64,000 nt of DNA. Source: Daphnia carinata (Eukaryota > Arthropoda > Branchiopoda > Diplostraca > Daphniidae). The translations under genes were made by a program, and so were the position numbers. The stretch lies in assembly GCF_022539665.2 (NCBI RefSeq), contig NC_081335.1:8246001-8310000 (forward strand), given 5' to 3'. Below, piece after piece: positions 1 to 13,178 of the stretch; position 1 is the first letter of the stretch; the number at the start of each line of letters is the position of its first letter. The notes under the pieces are model-generated. The model was not told the origin of the DNA and made no database searches. It saw nothing but the letters and a program-made list of their open reading frames with translations.

Positions 1-722
1 CATTCTTATTTTATTTTTTCATTCGAAAGCTCATTTTTTTTTTTTTCCTTTCGATTCACGACAGATAGATTTATTGTAGACGCGTTTGAAAAATATGAAA
101 TTGCCGGCGGATGAATGTGAATCACAGCTGACGGACGCTGGACGACTCACTATATTCAATCAATATACATCCCTTTTTTTAGATTAATGAAAAAAAAAAA
201 AAAAAAAAAAATGAAGGAAAGATTTAAATGTGTGTAATAATATTATGTCGTCCGTCTGTGTTTTGATGGAAAATATTGAAGAATAAAAACGGGGCGAAAG
301 TGTGGACGAGGAAAGATGGGGGACTTGCTCGTCAAAGTCCTTCACATGAGTATTTTGGTCCATCGCCAGCAACGTATATACACAACACATAAATATTACA
401 CACATAGTCCGAAATGGCTCTCGGCTGTTTATTGATTCGGTTCAGTTTTAATATATTTCAAAAAAAAAGAAAAAAAGAAAAAAAGAAAAAAAGAAAACAA
501 TTTTTTAAAAATTTATTTGGATTGGCTGCTGGCTTTTCCCACTTTTAAATTGAATTACATCTCTATTTTCTTTTTTAAAAATGAAATCACGTCTAAAACG
601 TCTGTCTCATTAGCTTTCATTTAGTCACACACGCACAAAAACGAATGTGAAAGAACGACAATCAATGATCACAAAAATATATAATGAAGACTTTGCGTTT
701 AACAGAGAACCCCCCCCCCCCC

Positions 723-756
<34 letters not shown>

Positions 757-3514
757 GGAGATCCATGGCTTTTTAGTTCGGAGAGAGGATCGAGCAGCTG
801 GAGCTGTTTGATAAGAAACTCGGCTATATAGAAAAAAGAAAGAAAAAAAAGAGGGAGAGGGGGGGGGGGGGAAGAACGTCTTGTGTGTAAAGGTCTTCCA
901 TCATCCTTTTTTTTTTTGGGAGGGAGAAGGAAGCCGACTTTGTTGATGGGCCAGTAATTGGACGGTGCTCTCATTTCTGGCCCTTCTCATCTTCTTTCAA
1001 TATTTATTTTATTTCTACGTTTTTTTTTTCGTTTTTTTTTTCGCCGACTTTTTCTTATAACTTGAACTGACGTTGTGTGTGAAACGGTCGTGTGCCGCAG
1101 CTCATCGCTCACACGGACCTTTTCCTTTTTTTTTTTTTTTTTTTTTTTTTTTGGCGCTGGCCTGTACGTTATTTAAATATACAAGTGTTTATTTGCATAC
1201 GATGACCACGCGTATTCCTCTACATTTTTTTTTCCGCGGCTGTGTCTGATACGTACACAGACGAGTGTTCTCTTTTCTCCGCAGAGGATCTCGAGGATTC
1301 CGAGCGCATCCGCTGGGAGAGGTTTTGTTTGCTGGCAACAACAACAACAACAACAACAGCTGAAGGAAGCAGAAAATGAGAACAGGGGGATTTGTTTTTT
1401 CGGGATGCGCATCGCAAATGGATGATGCCAAAGCATTTTGTGTTCCTCTTTCTCCCTGTGGTTTAATGTAGTGCCTATACCTAACGAATTGAATCCCCCC
1501 GAGCGCGAAAGTCGTTCAAATTTGAATTCTTTAAATTTTCGCGTGCGCGCCAACGTATAAACAAGTTCTTATATATCGAAAGAAATGATCGATAAAACGA
1601 ATCGTGTATATAGATGTGAAAACGATCTATAGCTTTTGTGACAGCACCTTAGATATCATGTCAACGAGTTTTTTGGATTACAATCAGCTTATGTATTTAT
1701 ATAGTGTCGAGATCTATTCAATATATACACGATGCTGTGCGAGTGGGGTTTTGTTTCGTGACGTGGGACGCGGTGTAAAGCCGCTGCAAACCGGGCGATG
1801 GGTTAACGAAAATAGGAAAGGGAGATTTGAACGTCGATTCGATACAACTCTCTTTATATATACGTGTATATATAGGAAACTGTTTATGGATGGAAAATGG
1901 CGTGGGAAAAGCACACAGTGGGACATCATCACCAACACAAAGAGGCCCAATGTGCATCGATTTCGATTCGTTAACACGAGTTGAACACAATTTTCTACAT
2001 TTCCCCCCCAAAACACAATTTAAAAGGAATGAGTCTCGATCGTTTTGTTTTGAAAAAAAAAAAAAAAGAAATGATTTTGTGCACTGGGCTTTCTGTCTAT
2101 AAATTTGATGTTACTTTATAGAGGAGAAAAGAAAAAAAAATGAAAATAATCGGATTGGTTGGGTCGGTTGATGGCGTCTATCCACTACACGACATGGTGG
2201 AGTCGGGCTACTCATTTTCTTTTGGCTCGTGTCTGTGTGTGTGTGTGCGACAGAGGCGAGAGTGAGAAACATCGGACTGCTGCGCAACGTGCGATAAGAG
2301 TTTCCAACAGCAACAAAACACATCTATATACCACCGAAAGGGATCAAACAAAACAAAACAAAACAAGAAAAAGAAGTCGGAACAAAGTCTTTCTAGCTCT
2401 CAGCTGTGTGTTTATGCACACACCCAACGAACCTGTCCCACTAGACGTGCGGACTATCCTCTGCACATTAAAAGTCTTTTCGTTTTATTGCTGTCAATGG
2501 TGGTGATGACGACACATTTCGTTTCGAATGTCTGTTAGTTTGGGCGGGAGGGGGGGGGGGACGTGAGTTTAATTCCCTACTCATTTAGGTGAGGGGGGGG
2601 GGAGAGATGTGACTGTTATTCTAACTCGTTAGATCTAAAAGCCAATTAGGTCCATTTTTATTTTTTGAATAAAAAGGGGGAGGGCTTTTTGAATTGATGT
2701 CTGAAATTTTAGAGTCCGGCTTTTATAGCGTAGGACAATAGGATGATGCGCCCCGCTCTTTACTGCCACTTGAATTTTTTGTTATTGTTCGTGTGGACGG
2801 CGCGTTTCAATCCATTGAAAATAAAAAAAAATAAAAAATAAAAAGACTGGCCGGCTTTTGTTTTCGCTCTCGACGATTGGAAAAAAAAAATTCAAAAAGG
2901 GAAGAAATCCTTTTAAATGGCATTGAAAAAGAAAAAAAGCTGAAGGAGGGGACGTGACAAATTTATAATCCAGCTTTCCTATAAAATGCAAACGTTGGAC
3001 TTGCATATACGTGTGTCAGAAGCGCACAAGATAATAGATTTAAATGTATCAAAAGGGGGCACAAACGGCCTGTGAATGGTGGACATTAAACATCGCCCCT
3101 CTTTAAACTCTTTATCGCTCCAAAGGCAGGAGACCTTCTTATTTTTTTTCATTGCTATTTTTATTTATTTATTTTTTTTTTGAAAAAACTTCCCATCCTT
3201 TGGCGGAGGGATTATTAAAAAAACGTCCGTGTGCATCATTCTAGAATTTCAGACAAAAGACAAACGCCAAGAGAATACACACACACACACATACACACTC
3301 TTCCCCCCCCCCCCCCCCCTTTCAAAAAATAATAATAATTTCGTCCTGATGTTAGACATCACAGATATTTACAGAACGCGTCGCAAAAAACCGACGGCAA
3401 TATCAATGAAATGTCGGCTTGTTGATCACGTCGTCGACGCAACGACTCCCGCGGGATAATATAACAACATCTACCCCTCCCCTTCTTCCTTTTTTTTCAG
3501 TTAATCCTACACTA

Positions 3515-3518
<4 letters not shown>

Positions 3519-3553
<35 letters not shown>
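3519..3553. repeat. (CT)n microsatellite
   Basis: About 17 uninterrupted CT units; two (TA)n tracts follow at 3623-3649 and 3721-3740. Confidence 0.95.
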
Positions 3554-3556
<3 letters not shown>

Positions 3557-5244
3557 TTCATCAGTGTTCCAAGAAGTATCGAGAGACTGGTATAATACAT
3601 CGAAATAAAAGACTATATACTGTATATATATATATATATATATATATATCATTGTGTGTTTTTATACGTTTAAAAAAAGAAAAGGATCATCGTGTGTATA
3701 AACAACACAACAGCAAGCCGATATATATATATATATATATCCTCTAGGGCTTTTTGTCTATACATCCACTGCGTATAAGATATACAACTAAATACAAAAT
3801 ATATACGCATTTATATATATCGCCCTCTCTCTCTTCGACACCCCTTGTGCCATCGAGTTAAGCTGCCTTTGCCCTTCTTTTGATTTCTATTCACGTATAG
3901 AGATAGCGTACACACATACACACACCCCCGCGATGATGTACACTAGCGAGCAGTGCGGATGCGTGTCTGATATTAAACGAGATTCGATCTTGACCTAATG
4001 GAGAGAAACATAAAACACGTATATACTAGGCCTATATAAAAAAAAAAAAAAATGATGGCAAGGATTTTCATTGATTCTATGTCGTGGCTTTTGATAATAA
4101 TGTACGGGCTAATATTTTTGATCTTACATTTAAAAATTTTTCTTTTTCATTTGAGAAAACAAAAAGTTTAAGGATCGATTGTTAACAGATGTTCGTGTAG
4201 AGGCAAGTTGTGACGGTGTGTGAGAAGAGGCAGGCCCAAACCTGTGAATCTCATCGAGAAAATGATATGTTACCCCCAGTCGAATGTATATATATCTATA
4301 GACGTGTTTTGTTGTTTCCCACAGAGGCTGTATATAGGCCCAACACAGGGTAGCTGTCAACTATTTGTGAAGGAAAGTGTCAGAATTGTAGACAACGTGT
4401 CAACAACTCATCTCTCCACACCGCGTTACTCTTTTCCCTCCTTTTCGAAGTGTAGACGTGAAATACATACGATGAGCTTTGCCCATTATACGGAGTGTTA
4501 GAACGGACGCCCCTCTTCGCCTCTATTTGACGTCTATTATTATTATATAAACATGCGAGAGTGAAACTGTTAAATCTATTTGGCCTTACCCCACGTCAGA
4601 CGGGCCATACGTGCATCAAATGTGCGATGTGCAAAAAGTGAAAATTGGCCATAAACAAGAGCTCGAGTTTCGTGTCTCATGAAGATGAGCCATTCTTGTT
4701 TTCCCATTGGCAATCGTCCCACTTAAAAAAAAAAAAAAAAAATAGAAATGAGGAACGGTTTGGCACGTCATCTGGCCATCAGAAACATTACCATCAGAGT
4801 TGATATCCATGTTCACCCAAGTAGTTATATACTATACAATTCTGTTCATTAATTTGTTGGCCAAAAAAATGCACAGAGTTTGATAAGGCAAGGAGAGCCA
4901 AGTTGAAAGCGGACTCTCAAGAGTTTCGGGGCCCCTCGACTGGCCAACTTTGAAGAGCGCTAGTTGAACAATCTTGATAGATTCTCGTCGTATTTTTTTT
5001 TTTTTAGAGAGGGGAGGAAGGTTAAATCTATAGGAAAATGTTGCAACTGTATATGCAGTTTACAAACGTTGCCCTTCACCACTGTACACACAGCACCATA
5101 ATAGCCAAGTACACATATGCACAGCACCGTCTTATATATATATATTTTTTAAAAAGAGGGGCCGGTCGTGTTTATCAATTGATAAAGAGAAACAGAGAAG
5201 GCCAAGGCGTTCCAAAACTCTTAATGGCCAAGTGTATCCATGTT

Positions 5245-5251
<7 letters not shown>

Positions 5252-5279
<28 letters not shown>
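5252..5279. repeat. (GA)n microsatellite
   Basis: Fourteen GA units, followed by an imperfect GA-rich tail. Confidence 0.95.
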
Positions 5280-5283
<4 letters not shown>

Positions 5284-5617
5284 GAGAGAGTCTAAACAAT
5301 TTGCCGTGTTCATTTTATAGACTGTTTGTTATATTGTTACAGCTGATTTAATGTCTATCCTTCCTTCTATTCGAATGCAGGCAAAAGTTGATGCTTTTGT
5401 GTGTAGATATTTTATTTGAAATGAAAAAAAAAAAAAAAGGGGGGGGGGTATCTACACAAACGCAAATGGTTATAACAATTATAGATGAGCATCCGCCCTC
5501 CATTTAGTTGAATAATTGCTCAGGACGAGTGGTTGCATATAGGGCACTCGTAAACTCGATAAAGATGTGGGGGGGGGGGGGATGCCGCCATGCAAGAGAA
5601 ATCATGCGAAAACAAAA

Positions 5618-6030
5618 GACTTGGTACTTTATGTGTTGCTCCATTTTTTTTTTTTTAAACGTGGAAAAGGTCATTCGATTGAATACTTAACACATTGTGA
5701 AGATTGTCTGTAAATTGTTTGGAGCAAAAAAAAAAATAAATGATAATAGATACGTTTCGAGAAGTCTCTGTATTATGCGGCCGGTCAAAAGTTGGATTGC
5801 AGACTATACGTTATGTACATTTTCGAATATGAAGTGCTGTGTTTCAGCAAAGAGAAACTTTGTGTATACGTACTTAGTAGCCTATAGAAATGCGAGGATG
5901 ATCAAACTATTTAATTGACTTGGTACTTTATGTGTTGCTCCATTTTTTTTTTTTTAACGTGGAAAAGGTCATTCGATTGAATACTTAACACATTGTGAAG
6001 ATTGTCTGTGAATTGTTTGGAGCAAAAAAA
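5618..6030. repeat. Direct duplication, two ~115-bp copies 299 bp apart
   Basis: 5618-5734 and 5917-6030 are nearly identical: both start GACTTGGTACTTTATG and end TTGTTTGGAGCAAAA. Differences are the length of a T run and about two substitutions. The low divergence indicates a recent local duplication or an assembly or haplotype artefact. Confidence 0.9.
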
Positions 6031-8591
6031 ATTGAAATCGAATTGATGTACACGTTAACGAACCATTTCTTGATTGTAGATACGACGGCAAGAAAAGTTT
6101 AGATTTCTAGAGGCGAAATTGTAGGGATGTATTCTAATAGGCAGAGAGAATGGGTATTGTATTAAAACGTATATGAATGGATGTAGCTTCTGGTGATTTC
6201 TTTGAGAAAAAGAATGTTGGGAGAAGAAAAACGAAACAAAAGAGAAATTGGTTGAGCGGTAGCTTCTTGTTCCGGTTCATCTGTTCTACATATACACACA
6301 TCACAATCTTCTATAGGTATGGCGCCAATTCTCAGACTTTTTTTTTTTTTTTTTTTTTTTTGATTCCTGCCGGCCGCCTTCATTTCTTATTTTTTTTTTC
6401 GATTTACATATTACACATCCTGTTGCTCTAGTCCGAATGTCTCCTTTTTTTTATCTTTATTTGTTTTGTTTTGTTTTAGTTTTTTTTTCTTCTTCTCCAC
6501 CACCAGCTCCTCCTCGTCCATTCTATTTTACCTTTTGAATGGACCGCCAGACCCATTTTGATAGACATCGAACTCGCGCGCTCTCCATCACTCGGCGTGA
6601 GCCCTTTCCATCCCTTTGGCCCATATATTCGAAAATGCCGCGCCGTTTTTTGTTTTTTTAAAATATATATATATATATATATATACCGTCTATTAGGATT
6701 TCTCTCTCTCTTTAGATATATTAAGTGGACTCTTCTTCTTTTTTTCTTTAAAAATAAAAAAAAAATAAACCCAACAACTGACAGACCCCAAGTAGAAGCC
6801 AGGGCCGGTTTTCTCTGTGTGTGTGTGTGTGTGTGTATTGAGCGCCTGTTATAATAAAATAAAAAAAAGAGAGAGAGAGAGAGAGAGAGATACGGTTAAT
6901 ACACAGCACTCGTTCGGCCCTTTTTGGCCTACTGCTATACGATCTTAAGTAGAAACTCGTGTTCTGTCACCGGCTTTACGATGCGGTCGGTGCGCGTTCT
7001 TTCTAACCCCTCATTCCTCCTCGTCTTCTTCTTCTTTTTTTTTTTTTTTTAATGTATTTTTTTTTTTATTCTTTCTCTTGTTGTTGGGTATAGAAGAAGG
7101 AGGCCCCGGTTTCGTGCATTAAAAAAAAACAGCTGACGTGCGTATATGTATAAGATAGACCTGTTTTGTTTGTTGGCCATCCAATTTTTATTAAGATGGC
7201 TTTTTTTTTTTTGTTATTTTCTTTGGAAAATGTTAATGAAGTGAGCAGCTTTGTCATTAGGTATACATCGTTAGTCTAATAAAAAATTATTATAGCTCGG
7301 CATTTTTTTTTTTTTTTTTTTTGCGTGTGGTTGTGTCACCTGATGAGGAGCCTGTCGCAGTTGAAAAATCGGCTTGGATATGATTTTGCGTATATGGTCA
7401 CTGTGTAATGCCAATCTACCGCAAAATACACACGAAAGAATGCATTTTTCTTTTATGGTTATCTGTCATTTGAATTTATTAGCGAAACAAACGAGGAAAA
7501 AAAAAACATTAAATAATAAAAATGCCGTGTGTGTGTGTGTGTCAAATGAAAATGCGCAGTTGCCCAATGGTGGATTGTTTGTTCTTTTCATGGACGTCGG
7601 CGTTTGGCATTTGTCTTCACGTCGTGTTTTCTTGTCTCTATAACATTCCAAGAAAAAAAAGCGAAGGAAAAAAAAACAAAAGAGGGCGGAGTATGTTATT
7701 TTTATTTTTTTTTTTTTTTTTTTTTTGCTTAGTTTTTAACCACTTTTTGTTTCTATTGGCTGTTTGATCGCAATGTTCTTAACGACCGTCGATAAATTTC
7801 GGCGACATGTCGCGTACGTTTATTTATGCCTGATGCATTTATTATATCGTGTCCACTCTCTCTGTTTTTCAGAATCCCGGATGTCGCCATTACGCTATGC
7901 GCCGTTGGACATTTCATTTGCCAAATTTGAAGGGAAAAAGAGACAATCAATTGGTTTAAACAAGTTAAAATGTACAGGTCCATTTTCCGAAAAAATTTCG
8001 AAGTGAAATGCAATGGACACGTTGCACGTAAGCGCACGATGCCTATAACCTTTGCGTATAGTCGCCATCTTCATGCAATATGAACGTTTGACATATGTTC
8101 TGTGTGTAGTGCGCATCGAATAATATCTACAAGTCATCAGGGGATAAACACACGCGCGTTGCCAACAAACACAATAGAGCAAGAGACCCGAGGTGCATAG
8201 CGTAGACATCAATATGTATCGCATAAACAGAATTCTAGATATAGCGTAGGGATGTGTGTATGTGTGTCTGTGTGTGTGTGTCTGTTTTGAAAGGGTCTAA
8301 TATTTATTTAGAAAAATAAAACAGGGGGGAGAGTTAATGGATGGCAGGTGTGACGAGACACGAATTTGCATAGAACATAGATGGAAGCGAAATACAGAAA
8401 GGGGGGGGGAAATGGAGCAACGAGGGGTCTTTAATGTAACATCAAAATGCAGAATATTACACGATCAGTCATGATGTAAAACGTCGTAAATAAATTGTGT
8501 GGGTCACCTTCAATCATTGATAATAGAGACCCGGTCAGTATATGATTTTACATTGGTATTGCCCAACCAACGACTAAGATGCTCGACGATG

Positions 8592-8610
8592 TGACCTCAT
8601 AATGTGACCT
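8592..8610 (-). promoter_or_regulatory. Tandem nuclear-receptor half-sites
   Basis: Two TGACCT copies (AGGTCA on the minus strand) in the same orientation, 7 nt apart, inside a short tandem GATGTGACCTCA-like repeat. A direct repeat of half-sites can bind nuclear receptors, but this spacing is not a classic one. Confidence 0.2.
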
Positions 8611-8900
8611 CACGATGTTTAGCATAATGCTGAAATAAATAAATATTATTCGTTATTTATTAAAAGCCTCTTTGATTCATTATGAAATCGATTGGCTCCG
8701 ATATTCAAAATTGATGTCACCTACGTACGCAGTTCTCCACGTACGTGTATATGACACAGCATCGGTTCGATATGTACATCTTATATATGATGCTTGTTTG
8801 ATATGTTCGATCCCACCCCCCGGCCGCGCTACATAACGAAACACGATCTGGTCTGATGTATAGAAGATCAGACGCTTGCGCAATAACTTTGTCTTATACA

Positions 8901-8922
8901 TATACAGTATATATACTGTATA
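8901..8922. repeat. 22-bp perfect AT palindrome
   Basis: A perfect palindrome centred on TATATA with ACAGT/ACTGT arms. TACTGTATA-type motifs recur near 3618, 9458, 24992, 25269 and 56551. Confidence 0.8.
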
Positions 8923-9697
8923 TATAAATCAAATAATAAACGGATAAAATATTAAGAAGGGTGGACGATGCCGTTACGTGTGAAAAACAGTGAGTCACAT
9001 ATATAGTGTTTGTATATACGCGCCAGTTCTATATTACAAAAACATAAGCCCTTACGGCACTTGCGTGTTGATGACGCGCGTGTCGGACACCGGCATCCAC
9101 ATCACTTTTGCGTGCTGCTGCTGCTGCTGTGTTTGCATTGAAAGAGATAAGAACCTGCTGCATCGTATAGGATATTCTCCCTATTTTTTTTTTTTTACCC
9201 AACCACCGACCCTTGCAGCTCGCACACAGTTGCAGGATATTGCGTCAGGATCGTTGACATCACAAAGTAAAGTAAAGAAAAAAAAAAAGGGCAATCGATG
9301 ATGGCGGTGCGACGCTGTTTACGTATAAACACAGAGCTCTTCGTCACCCTGCCCGCCCCTCGTCCCCGCTTGGTATGATAATGTCGATCGTGAGGGATGT
9401 ATCACACCCAAAGTCACCTCATTTGAATGTGTAGCTCCTCTTTGTTTTATGTATATATACTGTATCTATAAGCTGCTCTGACGTCATCTTTGATTTGTTT
9501 AAAAGGCTTTTAAATTTTCTGAAGTTTCGATTGGAACGTCCACGAAAGACTCGGTGTTTGATCCTTTGGCTGTGATCGGTCGACATCGGTGTCAAATGTT
9601 TTAACCGCCACGTGCCATTCTAATACCCTGGATGTCTCACACAGCCTCCCACACTCGGCTCGTTCTTAATAAAACAACACGAGTGGCGTGAAGACGT

Positions 9698-9708
9698 TGA
9701 TGACATCA
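9698..9708. promoter_or_regulatory. bZIP/CRE-like motif TGATGACATCA
   Basis: A near-palindromic TGATGACATCA in a repeat-poor 260-bp stretch that also has a CACGTG E-box near 9610. This is consistent with a regulatory element; no independent support. Confidence 0.25.
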
Positions 9709-11716
9709 GCAGCTCACGCGTCGAAACACTCGAAACGACGAATGGTCGCACGAACAAAACAAAAAATTAAGGGGGGGGGGAGGGGGAAAGAATAAAAAGG
9801 GCAAGGGAAAATGATAGAAACGAGCTACGAAAAAAAAATGGAAGTCCATCAAGAGCGAGAGAGAGAGACGAGGACGAGCAGACCGAATTTAATTGAAAAT
9901 CGTAATAAGCCTACGGGGGGGGGGGGGTGTGTGTTAGGGACACGGCGTGTCGCTACAAAGTAGCTCTTTTCTCATTCATGTGTATTCAACGGAGGATGGC
10001 GACAGTTGTTTAGACAGCAAACAACGACGCCCACCCCCGTCAGTTTATAGTTGGGGAAAAGCTCGGGAGGAAACAAAAAGAAAAAAGGGACGGCAGCTTT
10101 CGTTTTGTTTGTAAAGGCGAACGTTTTCTTTTGTTATTTCCTTTTTTTTTTTTATTTTTTATTTTTTTTTTTGAGGAAGAAGGAAACAGAGAGAGCGGCT
10201 GGTTTTCTTTGGGGGCTATATATGGTAATTGATATTGGCGTAGAGAGAGAGACGCCACGCGTCGCTGCCAAAAGTCAGTAGAGGCCGTTCTGAAACGAGC
10301 TGTTGATTTAACGGCGACACGCCGTTCCTATAAATGAAAACATTTCGATCACGTCAGTTTCTTCAAGTCTTTTTTTTTGTTGTTGTTGTTGTTTCTGGAG
10401 ATCGTGGATCCGCTTAGTTTTAGGTCAGCTGTATATGTCGTGACGATCATTTGAATGGACAGAATTTTATTTTGTTTTTTTTTTGTTTTGTTTTTTTTTT
10501 TGCTATTCGGGTCTAAATTTTGATCGAAAATGGAGAGATTCTTATTTTCGTCTCCCTTTTGCGTTTTATTCTCAGGCGTTTCATTAACGAGCCCCAACGC
10601 CAGTTGGAGCTGTCAATCTAAAATAGGCACCCGAAAGAAAACAGCGGCACGTTTTCCCTAATTTGTTGTTCTCTTTGTCGTCTTTATTTATAGAATCAAC
10701 GTTGAATGATTTCACCATTTTGATTATCTTGATCGTTGCCTGCGCGCTATATCTTTGCAGGCCGTTTTAGAATCATCACCTGCTTCTTTGAATACGTTTG
10801 GACAGGCTCATTTCGACGTCTTGTCTGTGCCTATTCGCTTTTAAAAAGATAAAAAAATAAACTCTAATCAAACATGCAAAATAAGAAGAAAAAAAAAGGA
10901 GAGGAAGTCTGATTCCCGTGTGGATATACAGAACGGCAACTATTTAACGCGAGTTGATTGACACGCACTCACCGTGTCGGGGTGTGTATATATATAAAGT
11001 GCTACGCTCTGCAGTTTCGGTACATACGTAAAATCCTCTGGAGACGTTGCCAGAGAAAGAATCGAAGCATGTACCGTGTCAGAGTCTTCCTCTCTTCGTG
11101 CCCCCCCCCCCCCTTCCCGCACTCGCGACAAAAATCAAGAGATTTTTCGAAGCGAAAATGACACAAAATTTGTGTGTGAGTGTACGTGTGTGATGTAACA
11201 ACTGTCGCGCAGCCCACAACTAGAGAAGGAAAAATGAAAAAAAAAAAAAAAATAATAATAAACAAAAGGAGCAGGAAGAGAAGAGGTACAAATAGGAGCA
11301 GTGAATAAGTCCACTTCAAGTTCAGGATTTTCTATTGAAATCCGCATGCATATGTTATAATGTGTTGCGTGGGCCGTGGGCGCACGACAGCAGACACTTT
11401 CACTCCGTCCGCTTTCATTTTTCGTTTTTTTTTTTTTTTTTTTTTATTTCTTTCCTTCATTATTGAAACGCCAAAGATTCAGGGAAATGATGTAACAGAA
11501 GTCACTGAGACCGTGTTCCTCGAAAGGAATTTGCATGGTCTGCCCTCTCAGAAGGGAAAAGGTTTAAAAGACACTCGTGAATTTTGTTTTTACATCTTTG
11601 AAAGCGCATAGCTCAGACTATGAAAAGCGTATTTGTATTACATGAATAACGTCGATGGCTGATGGACGCAATGCGGATGATGCGGGCCATCGAACCACTC
11701 GACGTTACTTTGGTGT

Positions 11717-12204
11717 TTCATTGCAGACAACTCGCTTCGTTTAAGCGTCTATTAGCAATGAACTGCTCTGGCGTTCCCAACAGTAAACGAAGATGAACTT
11801 GTTGCGCATTATAAGAAAGCTCAAGGTGGAGGTGCGAGAAAATTCATAACGTTTGCTCATTCATGGATTATGTGTTTTGCTCGCGGATAGAGCTCAAGTT
11901 TAAGGCTCAGGTGGTAGATGGTCATCATTTTTGTTTTTGTCTTCCAAATTGAGTTTGGCTTTTTGATTTCTTATTTAATAGGCCGAGGCTTAATGTCAGA
12001 CACTTAACGCTATGAGTTTGCTTTGAATTACAGACGAGCCTCTATTTTCTTGCATTCTATTCGCAATGAACTGCTGCTTCCGCGTTCTGGACAAAAGATG
12101 CAAGTTGTTCTGGATGCAAAAAGAAAAAAAAAAAATAAACAAAAGAAAACTTAAAAACTAGGCAACGGAGAAGTTCATAACGTCTTCTCATTCATTGATT
12201 ATAT
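11717..12204. repeat. Diverged direct duplication of a non-repetitive element
   Basis: Copies at about 11717-11872 and 12026-12204 share GCAATGAACTGCT (11755 and 12063) and TTCATAACGT followed by CTCATTCATxGATTAT (11843 and 12174), in the same order. Spacing differs because copy 2 has a purine-rich insertion near 12120-12150. The shared blocks sit in otherwise diverged sequence. Confidence 0.75.
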
Positions 12205-13168
12205 ACGCTCGAGTCGGAAACTTGGAATTGTCCGTTTTGCAGGGGTGGAGTTTTAGTAAACTATCTTTATTTTTTTTTAATACAGCGTTGAAGTGAGGAG
12301 GCAAATATTTTCTAAAACGATTAAGTTTTTTAAAATTTTATTTCGAAATTACTATTATTGTTACATTTCTGGGTCGTATACAAATTAAATTTGTTGTTTC
12401 ATTAAAAACAAAGACAAAAACAAGGGGCATATAGAATAAAGATATAACAACAAGAACAAAAAAAAAAATGAGATTGAAAGATAAAAATGGAAAGCCAAAG
12501 GAAAGACGTATTGTTCTATTTGCACATACAGCGCAGTCACGTAGATTTTATTTGCATTTGGATTACATAGATTTCAAACACCACCCCTTCAATGCGTTTC
12601 GAAACTGCCCAATGTCCAACAAGGATGCGTTGTGTATAACGTGTGTCATCTCCATGTTTTTTTTTTTTTTGTTTGTCTTCGGCCGTTGTCACGTCGTGTC
12701 CACGTCTACAGTTCGCTATATTTGTATGTAGATATTCTCGGTGCTGATGTGCACGGCGAATTACACGCACGCAAACTCAAAAACAGTACGAAAAGAACAA
12801 GACAGACAGCGGCGGTTTCATGTCTATAAATACACACACCTGGAGACGAACCGATTGGGAACGGCGTGACAAGAAGAATGGACCGAAGCACTTTGGCTCA
12901 TTAAGAATGCCACGCCCTTTTGCTTCTCCCGCTGATGGTCAATGGGAACGCCGTGTGTGTGTCGTGTTCGTAATCACTGCGGCCGGATCAGAAAAAAAAA
13001 ATAGTGCCCTTTCAACACTGCTCTATAATTCTATACCCTTCTGTATATATAAACTTATTATGTTTCAATAGCGCATTCAAACAGGTATGAATATATAGGG
13101 CCGTCTGGTTTGGGTTCTTTTTTTTTTTTTTTGAATAGCGCATCTAAATGATGCGCATCGTGATTGTT

Positions 13169-13178
13169 CTGTCAATCA
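13169..13178 (-). promoter_or_regulatory. Exd/Hth (PBX-MEIS) composite motif
   Basis: The minus strand reads TGATTGACAG, an exact match to the PBX/MEIS composite consensus. It lies in a repeat-poor stretch (13070-13340) that also has ATCATTAAATGCAT. Function as a TALE cofactor site is inferred from the motif alone. Confidence 0.35.

Larger units (their letters stand above)
1..9400. other. Gene-free 3' flank, distal block
   Basis: No supportable gene. Open frames are short and dominated by homopolymers. Content: A/T runs, (CAA)n at 1336-1358, (CT)n at 3519-3553, (TA)n at 3623-3649 and 3721-3740, (GA)n at 5252-5279, and a direct duplication at 5618-6030. A relatively complex stretch at 7760-8660 carries paired TGACCT half-sites, followed by a 22-bp palindrome at 8901-8922. 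Confidence 0.7.
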
